Shown here: one piece after another, positions 6,096 through 7,809 of the stretch
How the letters are laid out: each line of letters starts with the position of its first letter
How positions within the stretch are numbered: position 1 is the first letter of the stretch
Assembly: GCA_964639445.1 (NCBI GenBank)
Contig: CAZXDA010000031.1
Span: forward strand, 1 to 7,809
Direction of reading: 5' to 3'
Source: 2-01-FULL-49-22 sp964639445
GTDB lineage: Bacteria > Patescibacteriota > Saccharimonadia > Saccharimonadales > UBA10212
DNA: 7,809 bases
Notes under the pieces: model-generated
The model's database searches: none
The model's input: only the letters and a program-made list of their open reading frames with translations
What the model was told of the DNA's origin: nothing
Position numbers and translations under genes: made by a program

Positions 6096-6125
6096 TTGTG
6101 AGGATTTACACAGACAAAATATATT
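6096..6125 (+). promoter_or_regulatory. Possible promoter of the plus-strand membrane gene
   Basis: TTGTGA (6096-6101), an 18-nt spacer and TATATT (6120-6125) form a moderate sigma70 candidate in the divergent spacer. Other AT-rich hexamers close by could serve instead, so the exact site is uncertain. Confidence 0.35.
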
Positions 6126-6187
6126 GTATTGTTGTTTAATTTAGACGCCATTATTGATTGGGCTTAGGCAGAAAGTGAGGCTGGCCT

Positions 6188-6643
6188 ATGATTATTAAGT
6201 TGATGAGTATTGTGATTGCCACATGCGTAGGCGAACTATTCGTTCTTGGCGCTCAGAATACTGATGATCCTCTGTTTTTATTTATTTCTGACAATAAATT
6301 AACAGTGGCTGTTCGATTATTATTGGTTGCTCTGGCTGTCATAATCAGTTTTAAACAACGCTTTACCTATAGGCCCAGCCGGCATATTATCGGCGCGCTT
6401 GGCCTGGCTTTGATTATATTCGGATCAATGGGCGCCATGTCACAAACCATTATTGATGAATTTAGCGCACTTTTAAAGATAATGGACTTTTTATTAATGA
6501 TTTTAGTGGGCATTATTTTTAGCCTCGCCGCGCTTGGCTACCAGCCTGGCCGGCGTCAACTGGTGTGGCGTGAACTGTTGATTAGTCATATTCCAAAAGC
6601 TCTTGCTCCCAAACTTAGCCCCTACCTAACGAAGTCAAAATAA
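6188..6643 (+). CDS. Hypothetical small integral membrane protein
   Basis: I do not recognise the family. The 151-residue product has four likely membrane segments: about 4-22, 38-55, 67-84 and 95-116. The first could act as an uncleaved signal anchor. The loop after segment 2 is basic (KQRFTYRPSRH) and so is the C-terminus (PGRR, then KALAPK and LTKSK), suggesting both face the cytosol and the protein spans an even number of times. No catalytic motif or cysteine pattern is seen. The ATG at 6188 is supported by GTGAGG (6175-6180) 7 nt upstream. It is the only plus-strand gene here, divergent from yggT, and its stop codon runs straight into a terminator stem. Its DNA is more AT-rich than that of the flanking housekeeping genes. 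Confidence 0.75.
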   Translation: MIIKLMSIVIATCVGELFVLGAQNTDDPLFLFISDNKLTVAVRLLLVALAVIISFKQRFTYRPSRHIIGALGLALIIFGSMGAMSQTIIDEFSALLKIMDFLLMILVGIIFSLAALGYQPGRRQLVWRELLISHIPKALAPKLSPYLTKSK

Positions 6644-6671
6644 ATAAGCGCCTTTTTAGGGGCGCTTATTT
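6642..6671. terminator. Bidirectional intrinsic terminator
   Basis: AAATAAGCGCC (6642-6652) and GGCGCTTATTT (6661-6671) form a perfect 11-bp stem with an 8-nt loop. The stem overlaps the stop codon of the plus-strand membrane gene. On the minus strand it is followed by a longer T-run (TTATTTATTTTG), so it also ends the minus-strand unit that starts at the promoter at 6755-6727. Confidence 0.85.
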
Positions 6672-6698
6672 ACGCGACTTCTCCTTGCGGATGGTCAC
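6666..6698 (-). CDS. Candidate 10-codon small ORF with strong RBS
   Basis: A GTG at 6698-6696 opens (V/M)TIRKEKSRK and stops at TAA 6668-6666. GAGGTGA (6709-6703), a seven-base match to the anti-SD, lies upstream with 7 nt from GAGG to the GTG. The unit has its own strong promoter (6755-6727), and the stop codon sits in the terminator stem. The peptide is very basic (five Lys/Arg of ten residues). It could be a real microprotein, a leader peptide, or a by-product of a small RNA whose main function is not coding. The length is too short to judge from codon use. Confidence 0.35.
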   Translation of the reverse strand: MTIRKEKSRK

Positions 6699-6726
6699 TG
6701 AATCACCTCACGATGATCTGGCTCCC

Positions 6727-6755
6727 AATATACGCCCAGGCATAGGGCTTGTCAA
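6727..6755 (-). promoter_or_regulatory. Strong sigma70-type promoter facing the 6642-6671 terminator
   Basis: A perfect -35 TTGACA (6755-6750), exactly 17 nt and TATATT (6732-6727, five of six) make this the best promoter in the window. It points away from the 115-aa gene and toward the terminator, so the transcript would be only about 75-85 nt. No known gene lies downstream, so a short RNA or the 10-codon ORF is the likely product. Confidence 0.75.
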
Positions 6756-6772
6756 ACGCTTAAGTTAATTAT

Positions 6773-7120
6773 TTAAGTTGTGGTTTTTGCAATGTTTTTA
6801 TCTCTTTGCTCAGCCTGAGAAGATGTAAATTCTTCCTCAGCGGCGGCCAGGTTCCAGCCGATCGAATGTGCTAGTTCGTTCTCGACATAATGTTTTATTT
6901 GCGCCCATTGCAACGGACTAAACAATCTTAGCTTTTGCGAATAGGTGCCGGTTTCATTGCTTGGTATTGGACCGAATTTTGAGAACTCAATATACTCTCT
7001 GCCTTCGGCGTTACGGGCGTGGCGAGCGTAAAATTTGTTGGCTGATTTTTTATGCAACGGGATTTCTTTATATATCTCATCACCCCAGGGAAGTGTTTTA
7101 ACAACTTTTATTGATTGCAC
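6773..7120 (-). CDS. Hypothetical protein, 115 aa
   Basis: I do not recognise this gene. It starts with GTG at 7120, supported by AAGGAG (7132-7127) 6 nt upstream. The product is soluble, with no signal or membrane segment. Residues 42-86 read as strand-turn-strand-helix: REYIEFSKFGPIP, a polar turn, KLRLFSPLQWAQIKHYVENEL. The YIEF...LRL..LQW..I..Y pattern is loosely like PC4/p15 single-strand-DNA-binding coactivators, but the similarity is too thin to assign. The C-terminus (about 93-115) is polar and probably disordered. No clear promoter lies between this gene and the terminator at 7262-7288. Transcription may therefore come through that terminator from the promoter at 7399-7371. Its leader would carry the long stem at 7141-7242. 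Confidence 0.72.
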   Translation of the reverse strand: MQSIKVVKTLPWGDEIYKEIPLHKKSANKFYARHARNAEGREYIEFSKFGPIPSNETGTYSQKLRLFSPLQWAQIKHYVENELAHSIGWNLAAAEEEFTSSQAEQRDKNIAKTTT

Positions 7121-7126
7121 GATTTT

Positions 7127-7132
7127 CTCCTT
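7127..7132 (-). promoter_or_regulatory. RBS that fixes the GTG start of the 115-aa gene
   Basis: AAGGAG (7132-7127) with a 6-nt spacer to GTG 7120-7118. No ATG alternative has comparable support. Confidence 0.75.
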
Positions 7133-7140
7133 ATGTTTGA

Positions 7141-7242
7141 TTAAAACTTTTGGGTGACGCGGAAGGAAGGACCCGTGCGCGCGCAGATTTATCGAGCACG
7201 GACGGGAGGTTTTCCTTGAGCGGCAGGACCCGAAAGTTTTAA
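7141..7242. ncRNA. 102-nt extended stem-loop, candidate structured RNA/leader or MITE
   Basis: TTAAAACTTT (7141-7150) pairs perfectly with AAAGTTTTAA (7233-7242), then comes one wobble position, then GGGT (7152-7155) with ACCC (7228-7231): 15 positions in all. Inside, AAGGAA (7163-7168) can pair with TTCCTT (7212-7217) and CCGTGC (7173-7178) with GCACGG (7196-7201), leaving asymmetric internal loops. The interior is GC-rich (a GCGCGCGC run) within AT-rich surroundings. The odd position is U-G on the plus strand but A-C on the minus, so a plus-strand RNA pairs slightly better. As a minus-strand RNA it would form most of the leader of the 115-aa gene. Ends in TTAA also allow a small MITE. Confidence 0.4.
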
Positions 7243-7261
7243 ATAACGACTACTTTAGTAA

Positions 7262-7288
7262 ACAAAAAACCAACCAAAATGGTTGGCT
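7262..7288 (-). terminator. Intrinsic terminator downstream of the DUF3175 gene and 6-codon ORF
   Basis: AGCCAACC (7288-7281) pairs with GGTTGGTT (7275-7268) across ATTTT, with one wobble, and the run TTTTTTGTT follows. It is a textbook minus-strand terminator. It begins at the stop codon of the 6-codon ORF. Confidence 0.85.
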
Positions 7289-7307
7289 AAAACACTTCTA
7301 TATTCAT
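7287..7307 (-). CDS. Candidate 6-codon leader ORF (MNIEVF)
   Basis: AAGGAGG (7318-7312), a perfect SD, lies 4 nt before ATG 7307-7305. The frame reads MNIEVF and stops at TAG 7289-7287, inside the terminator stem. Such a strong RBS on so short an ORF followed at once by a terminator suggests a leader peptide whose translation could affect termination, or the remnant of a lost gene. No run of one regulatory codon is present, so classical amino-acid attenuation is not indicated. Confidence 0.3.
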   Translation of the reverse strand: MNIEVF

Positions 7308-7370
7308 TCGTCCTCCTTGTCGCGGTTTTCACGAGGTGGCAGTCATGCCGCGAACTTTAAATACATTTTT

Positions 7371-7399
7371 AATATACGAGCTTCTTGCGCTTTGAGCAA
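7371..7399 (-). promoter_or_regulatory. Candidate promoter between the DUF3175 gene and the 6-codon ORF
   Basis: TTGCTC (7399-7394, only TTG matches), exactly 17 nt and TATATT (7376-7371). The start would be near 7364. The transcript to the terminator would be about 100 nt and includes a GC-rich hairpin TCGCGG/CCGCGA (7320-7325 with 7348-7353) directly before the AAGGAGG site. Confidence 0.45.
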
Positions 7400-7413
7400 G
7401 TATTTTATACAGC

Positions 7414-7692
7414 CTATGCTTTTTGCTTGTGGAAAAGTCTGCGCAGCTCTTGTTTTGCCTGTTCCAAAATCCGCCTCCTCTCAGCCGGCAGATTTTTGCC
7501 GGCGCGGTTGATGTAGAAATTGAGCATGCTCATGGCCGACTGGTATGGCCCAGCTTTGCGCCGGGTGCTGGCCTCGGCTGATCTCTTTAGCGAGACAGCA
7601 ATCTTTTTGGGGTCACTCCACGTAAAAACACTGCTTTCCAGATCAAGAGCATTGCTCTTTTTAGTTACCTGGTGTGACCATTTTTTGACCAT
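7414..7692 (-). CDS. DUF3175 family protein
   Basis: The 92-residue product fits DUF3175, a family of small soluble proteins of unknown function. It has the family hallmarks in order: KKWSHQVTKKSNALDLE (3-19), VFTWSDPKKIAVSLKRSAE (22-40), RRKAGPYQSAMSMLNFYINRAGKNL (44-68) and a C-terminal helix RRRILEQAKQELRRLF (72-87). The protein is basic and helical, with no catalytic motif. The start is ATG at 7692. GAGGG (7701-7697) lies 4 nt upstream and overlaps the stop codon of the preceding yjbQ-like gene, which ends 7 nt before this ATG. The two genes are therefore probably co-transcribed and translationally coupled. The unit would end at the terminator at 7262-7288 about 125 nt later. The family assignment is from recalled sequence features. 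Confidence 0.85.
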   Translation of the reverse strand: MVKKWSHQVTKKSNALDLESSVFTWSDPKKIAVSLKRSAEASTRRKAGPYQSAMSMLNFYINRAGKNLPAERRRILEQAKQELRRLFHKQKA

Positions 7693-7699
7693 CTTGCCC

Positions 7700-7809
7700 T
7701 CACAAGTTAGTTACCATGATTTGTCGTTCGCGCGGGCCATCGAGTTCTACTAAAATTATCCGCTGCCAGCTACCAAGCACCAATCTTCCGCTACGCACTG
7801 GGACTGTAG
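7700..7809 (-). CDS. yjbQ: YjbQ / UPF0047 family protein, C-terminal fragment
   Basis: The last 35 codons are present; the gene continues past the right edge. The translation VPVRSGRLVLGSWQRIILVELDGPRERQIMV contains the closing signature of YjbQ/UPF0047 proteins: G-x-L-x-LG-(T/S)-WQ-x-I-x-L-x-E-x-DGPR. These roughly 140-residue beta-barrel proteins are often annotated as a secondary thiamine-phosphate synthase, though their true role is debated. The metal-binding residues of the family lie further upstream, outside the window. The stop TGA (7702-7700) overlaps the ribosome binding site of the DUF3175 gene, so the pair forms an operon. Confidence 0.88.
   Translation of the reverse strand, partial: TVPVRSGRLVLGSWQRIILVELDGPRERQIMVTNL

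Noticed and set aside
6068..6111. DnaA-box-like sequences (TTTCCACA, TTTACACA) in the yggT divergent spacer
   Set aside because: Each differs from TTATCCACA at two or more positions, there are only two, and no dnaA, dnaN or AT-rich unwinding array is near.
7141..7242. SRP (4.5S) RNA, because CGGAAGGAAG resembles the conserved SRP apical loop
   Set aside because: In SRP RNA that segment forms the tip of a hairpin with the CAGG/AGCAG internal loop. Here the motif lies in an arm, and those flanking bases are absent.
7320..7353. tRNA-like or known riboswitch fold in the GC-rich hairpin
   Set aside because: There is no T-loop GTTCRA, no acceptor pairing and no riboswitch consensus that I can recognise; only a 6-bp stem with a 22-nt loop.

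Overview
The window looks like chromosomal core sequence from a small-genome bacterium, most likely a member of the Patescibacteria/CPR (Saccharibacteria-like or a relative). This is inferred from the divergent M16-type peptidase start, the style of the SecA, and a PD-(D/E)XK protein of a kind I associate with CPR genomes. TGA is used as a stop (serS, yjbQ), so the genetic code appears standard. No rRNA, tRNA, CRISPR array or insertion sequence was found.

Layout, left to right; all genes are on the minus strand except one. (1) The first 63 codons of an M16-family peptidase run off the left edge. (2) secA encodes the preprotein translocase ATPase. (3) A 125-nt gap holds a REP/MITE-like GC-rich inverted repeat and a separate AT-rich palindrome. 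(4) raiA/hpf encodes a short ribosome hibernation factor. (5) A 184-nt gap is dominated by four mutually complementary strands, the last of which abuts the raiA start codon. (6) serS encodes seryl-tRNA synthetase. (7) A PD-(D/E)XK (RecB/Cas4-like) nuclease-family gene sits 13 nt upstream of serS. (8) yggT has a clear promoter, ribosome binding site and terminator. (9) A divergent plus-strand gene encodes a small membrane protein. (10) A region of small transcription units follows: a strong minus-strand promoter with a 10-codon ORF and a terminator, a 115-aa hypothetical gene with a long base-paired leader, then a second promoter, 6-codon ORF and terminator. (11) A DUF3175 gene is followed by the 3' end of a yjbQ (UPF0047) gene at the right edge.

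Functionally the left two thirds is housekeeping: protein export (SecA), ribosome hibernation (RaiA/HPF) and aminoacylation (SerRS). The novelty lies between genes. The serS-raiA spacer has the 1:2 + 3:4 versus 2:3 + 1:4 architecture of a conformational RNA switch, although a cluster of palindromic repeats could give the same picture. Two compact promoter / Shine-Dalgarno / tiny ORF / terminator modules flank the 115-aa gene. The upstream one could attenuate that gene, and the downstream one could make a small RNA or a 10-residue peptide. All RNA folds, promoters and tiny ORFs were read by eye and have not been tested by alignment, folding software or expression data.
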